From contig JAOVFP010000007.1 of the NCBI GenBank assembly GCA_025738555.1, positions 4,464,001 through 4,528,000 of the forward strand: DNA of 64,000 nt, written 5' to 3'. Under the pieces are notes generated by a model. That model had not been told where the DNA came from, did not search any database, and worked only from the letters and a program-made list of their open reading frames with translations. The translations under genes were made by a program, and so were the position numbers. Shown here one piece after another: positions 34,560 to 46,106 of this stretch. The first letter of the stretch is position 1; each line of letters starts with the position of its first letter. This DNA comes from Cyathus striatus (lineage: Eukaryota; Basidiomycota; Agaricomycetes; Agaricales; Nidulariaceae).

Positions 34560-36260
34560 AATTGGCTAAATTTGCCATCATATTTGTAAAGTGAGAAAGT
34601 GGCAAATTGATCCAAATCACCAAACTGGGCTAAATGTGATGGAGCTCAATAATGGCCTAATGTGGCTTTATTTGGCTCTATTTGCCACCTTTGCCACCTT
34701 TGCCAAAATTTATAAATTGAGCTATTTGGCTACTATTAGCTCTGTTGCATTTGGCTCATTTGCCTGCCACTTCAAATAGCTCTATTTATGAATTTGGCAA
34801 AGGTGGCAAAAGTAGCAAATTGAGCCAAATGCACCAAATTGATCCAAACATGAGTGGTAAATTTAACAAATGGCTCCACTGGATATAGTGGCCAATCTAG
34901 CAAATGTGGCAAATTGAGCCAAATGCAGTGAATAGTAGTCAATTGGCAAACTGAGCATGAGTGGCAAATGGCTCAATATATCACTTTGGCAAAGGTGGCA
35001 AATCTAGCAAAGCTAAATGTGGCATGTGGCTTCAGTGGATATATTGGCCAATTGGCAAATTGAGCCAAATGCAGCATATGGCTTCAGTGGATATAGTGGC
35101 TAATTGGCAAATGGTAAATGGCTCAATTTATAAATTTGGCAAAGGTGGCAAATGTGGCATATGGCTTCAGTGGATATGGTGGCCAATTGGCAAACTGAGC
35201 CAAATATGAGTGGTAAATGGCTCAATTTATAAATTTGGCAAAGGTGGCAAATCTGGCAAATTGAGCCAAATGTGGCATATGGCTTCAGTGGATATGGTGG
35301 CCAATTGGCAAACTGAGTCAAACATGAGTGGTAAATGGCTCAATTTATAAATTTGGCAAAGGTGGCAAATGTGGCATATGGCTTCAGTGGATATGGTGGC
35401 CAATTGGCAAACTGAGTCAAACATGAGTGGTAAATGGCTCAATTTATAAATTTGGCAAAGGTGGCAAATGTGGCATATGGCTTCAGTGGATATGGTGGCC
35501 AATTGGCAAACTGAGCCAAATATGTGTGGCAAATGGCTCAATATATAACTTTGGCAAAGGTGGCAAATCTAACAAATTGAGCCAAATGTAGCATGTGGCT
35601 TCAGTAGATATATTGGCCAATTGGCCAATTGAGCCAAATCTGGCAAATTGAGCCAAATGCAGCATATGGCTTCAGTGGATATAGTGGCCAATCAACAAAC
35701 TGAGCCAAACATGAGTAGTAAATAGCTCAATTTATAAATTTGGCAAAGGTGACAAATCTGGCAAATTGAGCCAGTTTGCTGATTGGCCACCATATCCACT
35801 GAAGCCATATGCTGCATTTGGCTCAATTTGTTAGATTTGCCACTCATATTTGGTTCAGTTTGCCAATTGGCCACCATATCCACTGAAGCCATATGCCACA
35901 TTTGGCTCAATTTGCCACCTTTGCCACCTTTGCCAAATTTATAAATTGAGCTATTTACCACTCATATTTGGCTCAGTTTGCCAATTGGCCACCATATCCA
36001 CTGAAGCCATATGCCACATTTGCCACCTTTGCCAAATTTATAAATTGAGCCATTTACCATTTGCCAATTAGCCACTATATCCACTGAAGCCATATGCCAC
36101 ATTTGGCTCAGTTTATGGATTTGGCAAAGGTGATAAATCTGGCAAATTGAGCCAAATGTGAGTGGTAAATGGCTCAATTTATAATTTGGCAAAGGTAGCA
36201 AATGTGGTAAATTGAGCCAAATGCAGCAATTGCTTGGTGGCAAACAGCTGCACTTCTCAA
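34560..36260. repeat. GAGCCAAATGTGGCAAATG satellite, array 2, with an internal inversion
   Basis: The marker GGCTTCAGTGGATAT occurs at 35028, 35080, 35163, 35281, 35380, 35479, 35597 and 35668. The spacings of 99 and 118 bp differ by an optional 19-bp GGCAAATTGAGCCAAAT-type insert. From about 35775 to 36110 the array is in the opposite orientation (ATCCACTGAAGCCATATG), then it returns to the original. It is the same family as array 1 at 24.2 kb. Frames such as 35227-35541 arise from the repeat. Confidence 0.88.
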
Positions 36261-37340
36261 TTTGCCATTGGCCATATAAATATTAATAATTGTTTTTTTA
36301 GATATGTATTATTTTGATTTATTCCCCCATATTTCATATTTATTAGATACTATTCTGATATATTATAATTCTCATATTATTGGAACTTGTTATGTAAATA
36401 ATTATTTGACAACAATTTTTTTTTTTTATAAGATATTATAAAGGTATTATAATGGAAGTATTGTTTATGTATATATTTTTATAATTTAAAGATAATCTTT
36501 TCATTATTCATGTTCTATGTTATGAAATGTCTATATTTATACATTTCATCATATTACATGTAAAAAATTTTCAAATAGTATAGTGACAGCTTGTCACTCA
36601 ATATTACTTGAATTATTCATCAATCATTATGGTGTCATATTTCAATTATATTATTTGTATAATCTATAACAAAGTATGTTAAATTTTATAATTCTTTTTA
36701 ACATACCTTTTGCATACCTATTGTATACTTTTCTCCATAATCTTTATGTACATATTTTCATAATTACAAAATAATCTCTTCATTATTCATTTTATACATT
36801 ATGAAATGTCTATATTTATATATTTCATCATATTATGTGTAAACATATTTTACTTAGTATAGTGACAGTTTGTCACTCAATACTATTTGAATTATACATG
36901 AATCATTATAGTGTAATATTTTAATTATATTATTTGTATAATTTGTAACAAAGTATGTTGATAAATTTTATAATTTTTTTCAACATACCTTTTGCATACC
37001 TATTCCATACTTTTCTTTGTAATCATTACATATTTTGTTGATGTAATATGAAATTACAACTCTGTACTCTTCACTATACTTACTGCTCTATTATTTTAAA
37101 AGTATGGTGACAATTTGTAACACACTTCTACCTACAATACTATTTGAATGTTTATGTATCATTCTTCTTATCATAATTTCAGTATAATGCATTGCATAAT
37201 TTTCACCATAATCTCTTAATACTATTGTAGTCTATTATGGAATTTATATTTCATACTATATAACATATTTTTTGCCATTGTTATTTTAAAAGTAGTGTGA
37301 CATTTGTCACACAATACTATTTAAAATAATGTTTAGGTAA
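36261..37340. repeat. AT-rich tandem array, about 279-bp unit, 2-3 copies
   Basis: ATGAAATGTCTATATTTATA starts at 36522 and again at 36801, a 279-bp period. A more diverged third unit extends to about 37340. Each unit has a short palindrome: GTGACAGCTTGTCAC near 36583, GTGACAGTTTGTCAC near 36863, and degenerate forms near 37110 (GTGACAATTTGTAAC) and 37292 (GTGACATTTGTCAC). No coding content. Confidence 0.8.
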
Positions 37341-38941
37341 TTTATGAGCTGTTATTGTGGTATGTTTCATTCATATTTATTTAATTCTTGATGAAAAAAT
37401 ATGTAATCAAGGGTGCACTTCTTTTTATCATAATATTTGAATATTTTCTCACTTATTATGTTACTGTGCACCCAGTGATAGTGCTCACTGCTGCCGGCAC
37501 ATTGCAGTGCTGTGAGGTAACTGTGACAGCACTGCAAGGTTTTAAAACTCCGCCACACTGCACACTGTGTTCGGGTGCCTGTGAAGTGATGTGCAGTACA
37601 AACATAGCGTAAGTGCTCAGTACTCCAGTCATTCCAAGCTTGAGCTTCGCTTCATCCTTCTGTGTCTTGTCGATGTCAACGTTAACACCACTTATACCAC
37701 ATTATAAGTACTTCGCGTTGAGTTTTTGGTCATCTCTCTTTTTGGTACTTACTTCAGTTTGCATCCTTATACTGAACTCAGGTAATTCAATGTCATTGAA
37801 TCGAGTTGGTGACAACTGGACGCACTTTGTTTAATTATCAGGAAAGTGGATTCTACTGAGTAGCTTACATTTAGTGACACTGAAAGGCTTTAGTTGTACA
37901 GGTTATCACATGCACCAATTGTCCATTGAATGAAGTTCGTTGCACTGTATACTCCCTCCCCACTGCACTGCCTGCAGCACATGTCACCTTGCGCTCACTG
38001 TACCGTCACGCAAGTCCCCAACTTTGAATGAAATATAAGTGGACATTGCTTTAGCCTAGTAATGAATGTGAAACATGTCGTTTATTTCCCCTCCGCTCTC
38101 CCTGATAAGGCCCCTCAATATATTTCTTCCAATCGCCGCCCGATGCCTCGCTTCAACTAGGAACATACAATTTGCCTATAACATTTGGGAACACCGCTAG
38201 AATTTGTTGAATGGCACACTTCCGCTCCACTGATATTTTACCAGCCACTGATCACCTGAAAGGTTCTGCAACACCACGTACTCACCCAATGATCGTGTAT
38301 GTTGTTGACTCGTCATTCAATATATGTTACACCATTATCTTCAAGTGTCAATGTCCCGCTCCACCCCCTCTGCGTAAATTCTCCTCAATATATCACTCCT
38401 GTGCACTGCCCGACGCCTCATTTCCGTCCAGGAACATACAAACTCTTCAAGACCAATCATATGCTCAGAATTTTTCGCGTTACAACCAAGCCTATAATTC
38501 TGACTTGATACGCCCTTGCAAATTTTTCTTCTGGCTAATTCTATGTCTCATTTACTTTTTGTTCACCCTTAAATTCCTTCATTGTTATTGATTTTCTGCT
38601 AGGGGTATCTATCTCCTAATTTCCGCCTTTCCAAAGATAGATGAGTAAAACATATTCTTGTTTTACTATAAAACCTCTGTATCTACTTCATTATGAATTC
38701 ACCCATTTCTTTCCGCTCTCAAACTCAGCTATAAGTCTCCACAGATCATCTCTTAGAGTCACGCCCCCACTCATCCTTTATATCTCATTTCATTTTGGTT
38801 TTACCGAGACATTGCACTCCAGGTTTAATATTAATCCGTTGCTTTTCTGTTTATTACAGTACTCAAGGTTCGTCGTCTATGTTTTTGGATGTTGATTCAA
38901 TTTGAACTCTTTTTTTTTGTCTAGTATTCATTGTCATAATT
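37341..38941. other. Upstream region of the hAT transposase, possibly the element's 5' end
   Basis: Between 37430 and 37610 the DNA has many short CACTG/CAGTG words (GTGCTCACTGC, GCAGTGCTGTGAGGT, CACTGCACACTGTG), like the subterminal repeats of hAT elements. A comparable cluster (CACAGCACACTGTG) lies at 43498-43620, downstream of the transposase. I could not find a clean terminal inverted repeat with an 8-bp duplication. No gene is visible at 37620-38930. Confidence 0.35.
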
Positions 38942-41900
38942 ATGGCCAACCAACAGCGTCCTTCACTTTGCAACACCTGTGGAAAGCCAGCTACTACTTG
39001 CAGTTGCCTTCAATCGTCACACTTGAGGCCGCTTTGGCAGAATAGATCACAATTTCTGACTCCTCATCGGGCCCCACAGCACTCTCATATGTATTCTCAG
39101 AATACTCCCTTAGGTATTCATCCACCCACTGTTCAATACCATGCTGGCCCATTTTCTCAGCCACTTTACGATCCGAGGTTGTATCCTGGCTACTATTTAT
39201 CACTTTCTGGTGCACCTGTCTCGATGTCGGCCAGACCTCCAGTGACACCACAGGCCATTCGGACTCCTGGGGTCGTTCAAAACCCTCTTGCTGAGGTATC
39301 TTCACCTATTCAAGCATTACCACGCATTGCAGCTGTTCATGGGAAACGAAAGCGTGCTAATGGTGCAACTGCTGCTTCGAAGCGTTCTCGACGCACTCAG
39401 GCAAATGCTGACATCATGGATGAAGATTCTAACCATCCTGAGACCGTGACATCTGTACCTGGTGTTGGCCCGGCTTCAGTTCCGGTTAATCTTCACTCTA
39501 ATCGATCAGATGCTACAGCTGACAGAGATCTGGTATTAAATTCCGAAAAGCAGAATAAGGAATCGAAGCAAGTGGCGACTGATGTTTGGTATTTCATGCG
39601 ACCGTTGGAAACACGTGAGTGTCCTTCAGATGCTAGGTCACTGTCCGCTATTCCAGTCTCTAAGGAAAGGCTCAAATCCAATTTTATTGGTTGCCGTCTC
39701 TGTCAATTGTAAGTAACAAGGACTATTTACTTCAGTGCTTCATGTATTTACACTAAATCAGTCCAGATAAATGGAGAGTCTGGTCAAATGTAAATGGGAT
39801 CGCAGATACAATTCGCACACATCTATCAAGGATCACGGAGAAGAATGGCGCAAGATAGTTTCTTTGCAACGATTAAAGGGATGGGAGAAATTTAGCCAAA
39901 AAAACAATTCTACTGCGAGCCGGGGGCCATTCACTCTTGATGGCTTTCTGCAGAGACTTGCTCGATGGACAGCAGTTGATGATCAGGTTAGTAATTATCT
40001 TGTCGCAGCATACTAAGTGATGCTAATCTTTATTTATTATAGTCAATTAATGCAATAGAGTGTGAAGAGTTACGCGATCTTCTTCTCTACCTCAACACAG
40101 ATCTTGAAGACAGTGATATTCCCCACCGCACAAAACTTACAGAATTGATCTTTAAAAACTATCAATGTGAATGGAATAAACTTATAAGTGATTTGCAGGT
40201 TCGTTTTTTTTTTTGGAACAACTCTTTATTATTAGCTGATATTGTAAAAAGAAATCCGAAGGCCGCATTTCCACTACCAGTGATTTATGGACAGATCCAA
40301 ACCTTCGATCATTCATGGCACTTACAGTACACTATTGTTCTCATGATATGAATGGTAATCTTATGGTATTCAGCCGGCTTGCAGCATTTCGTTATATCTC
40401 AGGTATACATTCTGGCATTAATTTAGCAGAGAACTATATTAAAGTTCTCAAAGAGCTGGGGATTTTACATAAGGTATGCGAAGATATTGTCTTACAGCGA
40501 TAAAAATAGATTACTGAAATACAGAATTTTCTAGATTGGAATGATCACACTTGACAATGCTTCCAATTGTCAAACAATGATGGAGCATCTTGGACGACTT
40601 TTACAGGAATATAATATTCCATTCAGTGCTGAAGGAAATCGCATACGGTAATATATATGGCTTTTATTTAACGAGTCACAGTACCAAACTAATGTTCTTG
40701 TTACTGTAATAACAGGTGTTTTCCCCACGTAATAAATATTTCTGTACAGGCAGCACTTAAAGAGCTTTCGAAATCGGCTCCTAGCTTAACGAACGAAGAT
40801 GCCGCAGTCCCACCTATTCTTGAAGTTAATAATTGCGATGCTGAATATGAATCAGCATTTAGTAATGACCCTGTAGCAAAGTGCCGAAAGCTTGTAACGG
40901 CGTGTCGAGCCAGTGGATCATGTCGCGATGATCTACAGTCCACAATCAAGGATGGTAATGATTCAAAATCATTTCCCAATGAACAACAACTTCGGCATGT
41001 TCAGCTCTTACGTGACGTTGATACTCGCTGGTCTTCAACGTACTTAATGATCAGCCGTGTCTTAGAACTGTATCCGGTAACTTGTAATTTTCTCCTTCTT
41101 GAACTGTACTAAATTATATCCAGGCTATTGATGTATTACTAAACAAGGTCAAGTACAAGGATATCCATAAGCACCTTCTCAGCGAAGTCGATCTTAAGGT
41201 TCTAAGTGACATTTCCGAATTCCTTGAGCTTCCTCATTCGGTACAGTCACTTCTTTGTAGTGAAAAGACTCCAACACTTCCTGCAGTCCTTCCCGCATAT
41301 GAAGAACTTTTGGAATTACTGAGATTGTTCAAAGCTAAGTATCCTCAACTTAATCGTGCCGTTTCTACCACTATTGCCAAAATTGAAGAATACGTCAATA
41401 AATCTCGGAGAAATCGAGTTTATGCACTTGCCATGAGTACGTGACAGTGTATCCTACTGACTTATAATTAACCTTGACTTTTCGACTGTACCCCTAGTTA
41501 TTAATCCTGCTACAAAGTTAAAATGGATCGAAGACCACTGGACTACTGAAGAATGTCAAGCTGCGAAAGGATGGATGCTGGAAACTGTGGGCTTTTATTG
41601 ATTTTTTTTTCGTAGATATGAGCTGAGAACTAATGCCCAGATGTTCGAGTTTCGTAAAGCTGAACGACAAAATAATTCCTTGAGCTCTAGTACCCCTCAA
41701 ACTCGACTTCCTTCCCATTTATCTGCATCCCAAACACTCATACCACCTGTGCAATCGCAAAAACGCGGACTCTCATATATTCGGGCACTTAAAACAAAAT
41801 TACAAAAATCAGTATCACAGAACCTCAATGATTCGCAATGCACTACTCCAAGCTCAGCAAATGAAATTTCGAACCGAACACGTACTGAAGCAGAAAAACG

Positions 41901-42436
41901 AGCAGAAGAAGAAATTGCCAACGAGAAGGATAGGGTAGCTGTTGCAGAAGAGCTTCAGCGGTACTTGTCAGATGGAGTATTAGAAGATATGGGGTTTAAA
42001 AGTGACCATCTAACACGGCATTGGCAGGTAAGAAATATTAGAGCTAATAATCCTTGCATTATTGATCTCAACTATTACTTAGAGGGATAAATATCGCTAT
42101 CCTATTATGTATCGTGTGGCACTCGATATTCTTCCTATCCAAGCATCATCAGTTGCTTGCGAACGTGTTTTCTCTTCATCGAAGGAAACTATTACCATGC
42201 GCCGAAGTTGCTTATCAACAGCTCTTATGGAAGCCCTGCAATTTCTCAAGTATACATACCGACAAGAACGTCTTAACTTGATGGAGGGATTGGTTTCATC
42301 TGAGGACGATCTATTACGAGATGACTCCCCCAGTGTCTCTCCTGATGAAATCCAAGATTTACTACAAAAAGGTCAAATTGATACACTAATTGACTTATTA
42401 AATAAAGGAACATCTAGTAGTCATATATATAATTAA
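38942..42436 (+). pseudogene. hAT-superfamily transposase with BED zinc finger, nearly intact
   Basis: Exons: 38942-39708, 39762-39986, 40043-40198, 40252-40473, 40535-40647, 40716-41076, 41124-41436, 41498-41586, one starting at about 41616 or 41623 and ending at 42027, and 42083-42436. The order is canonical: a Pro/Ser-rich leader with a basic KRKRANG..SKRSRR segment; a BED finger (CRLC ... KWRVWSN ... THLS / DHGEEWRK); an RNase H-like core with TSDLWTDPNLRSFMA (first Asp), ITLDNASNC (second Asp) and LLRDVDTRWSSTYLM; and a C-terminal dimerisation region with YPIMYRVALDILPIQASS and ACERVFSSSKETITMRR. One base is missing near 39829-39831 inside the finger, which breaks the frame. The intron after 41586 is only about 29-36 nt and its junction is uncertain. 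Otherwise the frame is open and splice sites are good, so decay is recent. Confidence 0.85.
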
Positions 42437-42573
42437 TATTCTACTGCTGTAATGTACATAGTTAGTGCTGCAGAAATGTCTAACGAATTGCAGAATGCGA
42501 TAGTGTACTGAGATGCTGTGCTGTCATCCATGGGTAGCCGCTTAAAAGCTAAAAGCGCCTACTAAGCGACGTC

Positions 42574-43475
42574 TAGTGTTGCCGCGGTGCGGCTAAAAAG
42601 CCGTGAGCCGAATGAGCCGAACCGAATTTTAGCCAGACTGAGCCGTATTACGGCTTCACGGCTTCCAAGCTACTAAAGTCACAGCTTAGCTGCGCCAGCC
42701 GCTCCTACTTTCCAAGTCTGATATGACAAATATTTGATGTTGCTGTGGAACATTCTGGGGTAATGTATATCATTTTTTCCCTTATTTTCAAGTTGTATAT
42801 GTTGTTGCATTTATTTCAAACGCATTCTTAATATTTACCTGGATAGAGTCGAGATAGAAATGGGTACTTTTGAATAACGCCAAGCGGGAAGTTATCCCTT
42901 AGCGCTCGCCTCAAGCCTCGCTACCTTAGTAATGACTATGTTACGTAACTTGTGCTATCGCCTTGTTTACGTATGTTTATCGATAATAGATGATTTACAG
43001 GTTTCTACGACGTAAGTAATACCCATTGTCAGCTCAGTAGAGCAGCCTTTAAATTGCAATGAATGTGTTTTAAAAGTACTTACTATAATAATAAATGATC
43101 CCTACAATATATAGTGCCATAAATCAAAGTAAGTATGCATTTAATTTAAATTTGTAAATAATTACTGTCTGTAATGACTCTGCGTTGCGAGATGGACTTC
43201 AATATATATAATTCTGATCTAAAATTAGCAGATGTAGGTAGTAAAGTAATAATCATATATTTTAGAAATACATTCTGAGCTTGCGAGCACTTTAAGCTTG
43301 CAAATACTCATTTCTTATTCCATTTCTGTAGTGAATTGCCAAAAACATCGGCTAAGAGAAGCTAAGCCGCTTTAAAACCGTAGCCGATACCTCGGTTCGG
43401 CTTACGAAGCCGTAAGAATCACTAAGCCACGTGAAGCTGAGCTGAACTAAGCCAAACTGCACCGCGGCAACACTA
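42574..43475. mobile_element. Non-autonomous hAT-type element, 902 bp, perfect 8-bp target duplication
   Basis: It starts TAGTGTTGCCGCGGTGC and ends with the exact reverse complement of those 17 nt. The flanks are GCGACGTC at 42566-42573 and GCGACGTC at 43476-43483, a perfect 8-bp duplication as produced by hAT transposases. Both subterminal regions are dense in GCCG/AGCCGA words (AAGCCGTGAGCCGAATGAG; TCGGTTCGGCTTACG), and the centre is AT-rich without an ORF. It sits 138 nt after the hAT transposase stop, possibly nested in that element's 3' end. Confidence 0.92.
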
Positions 43476-43497
43476 GCGACGTCACTTCACAGTACTT

Positions 43498-43620
43498 CAC
43501 AGTACTTCACAGCACACTGTGATCACTGTGAAGCGTATCACAGTACTTCACAGCACACTGTGATCACTGTGAAGCGTATCACAGTACTTCACAGCACACT
43601 GTGATCACTGTGAAGCGTAT
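43498..43620. repeat. Three tandem copies of a 41-bp palindromic unit
   Basis: Units start at about 43498, 43539 and 43580. Each holds CACAGTACTTCACAGCACAC followed by TGTGATCACTGTGAAGCGTA. The centre (CACAGCACACTGTGATCACTG) is rich in inverted CACTGTG words. The position, just outside the small hAT element and downstream of the hAT transposase, fits subterminal repeats of the larger element. Confidence 0.85.
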
Positions 43621-46106
43621 CACAGTGACGTAAAATTTAGCTTCACAGGGACTTTACTGCACTCTGCGGCATCGGCAATGTGTAAAATTACAGTGTCGAT
43701 TTTCGTCCGTCCCGACCAAACACCCTCGATTCCAAACACTGCCGATTCGGCGCGGGTCCGGGCGGCAGGGACAGCGCTTTTGTGTTTATGCATGCCATCC
43801 ACAGGGCATCCTTTACATTCTAATTACCTATAAACGACATCACTAGGCAGCGTCCTCTTCTGCTTTTCTTTCCTGAAACTCTCTACCCTAAGACTTTTGA
43901 AGCAGCGAGCGTTGTCCTCTTTCTCTCTCTCAATTTTCAAAGCAACCAGAAATTTGCACGAAATGACGGTCTGGCAACTAGCATATAGATGTACAAGAAC
44001 CATTAGCAAATATACTGATATATTTCGTTGATCTTACGCCTGCTCAACTTAATGTGTTTTGCTACCTCCTGTTCGCACTTTTAACACTAGAGGACTTTGC
44101 GCATAGCAGGGTGATGAATACATCGTTGCATACGGGTCACGCATGAGCCTCACCCAGGTGTCTTAGGATTGGGGTTTAGCTGACCGCGCAGCTGGTAGTT
44201 AGAACATTAATTCTTCATGACCTTGAAGATTATATCGTACGTTTCCTTTTCCTTTCCCCAGACTACACCGAGGAAGACTGAGACTGTATCAGTTTATGCA
44301 GACTCTAGCTTGACAATCGGACGGTGCAGAGTCGCAGGCATATCTATCACTGTCTACCTTCCAGCTCACTGAAGATCATCACAACCATGAGAACCCCATC
44401 GAAAGGAGGCTTCGCATGGCGCGGTGGAGGTATTGGGGTGCCGTTGGACTGCTTGGGGACACAGTGCTTATCGGGGATGAAGGCTGCAAGTGATAGTGAA
44501 GTACTCTCGCGGTAGCGGATGATTGCATGATGAGACGAGGTTTGATGGTACGAAGACAGAACCGGATTGTCTAACGACCCTACGTATGTTCTTTTATACT
44601 CAGACACTTCATCCATCTAACTGTACCAAGGTTCTGCACCGCTTCGCGGCCAACGATGCTCCATGCAATCTTTTCCGCTCTCCGGCTTGCTCCACGTTCA
44701 TATATACGTCTGTTGCCGCTGCTCCAGAGTCTAAAGCAGATCGACCGCCATATATGACTGATCGTCTCCCGCTCAGAATGCGACGATAGGTACTTTTGAG
44801 CAACTAGCAATGTTTGCCTCAAACGAGCGTACGATAAATCTGGAGACATTCCTGTACCTGGATACTAGAATCACCAAAAATTGTGGTGCTCGCTCGTGAT
44901 GCGTTTATTCGATGTTCTTGGACAAGCTCAACATACCCTTTCAGTCTTCGCCCTTCATTTCTTTGGACGACATAGCCCATGTTCAAGACACTGTCGCCTA
45001 CTCGGAGACTCCTACCGTAGGCCGCAGTATAATCAGTTCTTGTCACAACCTTCACTATCGCTATATCGATCTCACCCTGGCGTCAACTTGTGGAATGTAC
45101 CTGTTCTCCTCTCAACCGCTATCCCAGCCCCTACCACTCCGCTCCCGATTACGTTCCAGCCAGACTCTGAGGTTGAGCTCGCTCAACACGTCCGCGAGAA
45201 ACGATTAGATCGAAAGTTTCTCTTGTTCCTTGCATCTACCGTGTTCAACTCCCTTCATACACTCAACATGCACTAACTTTGTATCCATGGCCACCCCGAT
45301 ACCTTCAAATAGCAGCTAGATTTTACCTCGCAGTTAACACTGTCGCTTTCATGCACATAGCTGGGAGCCTGGAGGCTTTTACTGTAACTCTCAAGAACGA
45401 ACGAACGAATACCTTGCGGACACCTGCGATTCAGAAGTCTTAGCGTTCTGCTTGTTAGATAACGGGGCTACGGCTACGGGTTCGTAGTGGGTAATCAAGT
45501 TTGGCGGTGAAGACTATATCGTACGTGTTCTTCCGTCAGACCAGAACAGCGAGGGGGGCTAAAAGCGTAACTATATAGGTACACTGTAAATCGACGAATC
45601 TAAAGGTACCCAATCACTGGCGTGTCTATTTCTGACGACTTTTCAGTTCATCCACGACTTTCATGGCTTATGCGACCACAGCCGGAGGAGACCTCGCTTG
45701 GTGCAGTGGAGGCAGCGGGTGTCAGTATCACGTTGCTTGTCGCTATCCGAGGCCCAGGCGAATCAACTGCGCGGTGGCAGATGGACCATGGAGAACGGAA
45801 GTTTAAGCTTGTGGACGCTCTTTGCTGGGATCTACAGAGGGTGAACAATCAGACGTTCGCATTTACGTGCTGCTCTCTCGGATGGACCTGCTAGGCGAGA
45901 GAGTTTGGAAACGACGGTACTCTTAAGTATAGCATATTTATGGTCCCAAAGAACGTCCGTAGTGCTTGTCCCTGATCACGACTAGACGGGGGCTCCGAGA
46001 TCTGAACGTCCATGTTGACCGATTCATCGGGCATGGGTCCTGGAATCCTAAGAACAAAATTACCCTCTTCTACCACTGCCAGCTGAACAGCCTGAACCTT
46101 CGGCTT
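43621..46106. other. Intergenic; two overlapping plus-strand coding-like frames at 44.9-45.3 kb
   Basis: Frames 44912-45208 (LNIPFQSSPFISLDDIAHVQ) and 44881-45276 (ending FLLFLASTVFNSLHTLNMH) overlap and look protein-like but have no recognisable domain. A short word pair, GAAGATTATATCGTACGTTT near 44225 and GAAGACTATATCGTACGTGT near 45510, is a small direct repeat. I see no gene in the rest. Confidence 0.35.

Noticed and set aside
34961..36243. ORFs rich in CHLCQIYKLSHLP and similar text
   Set aside because: Direct translation of the GGCAAA/GAGCC satellite; several strands and frames are equally open.
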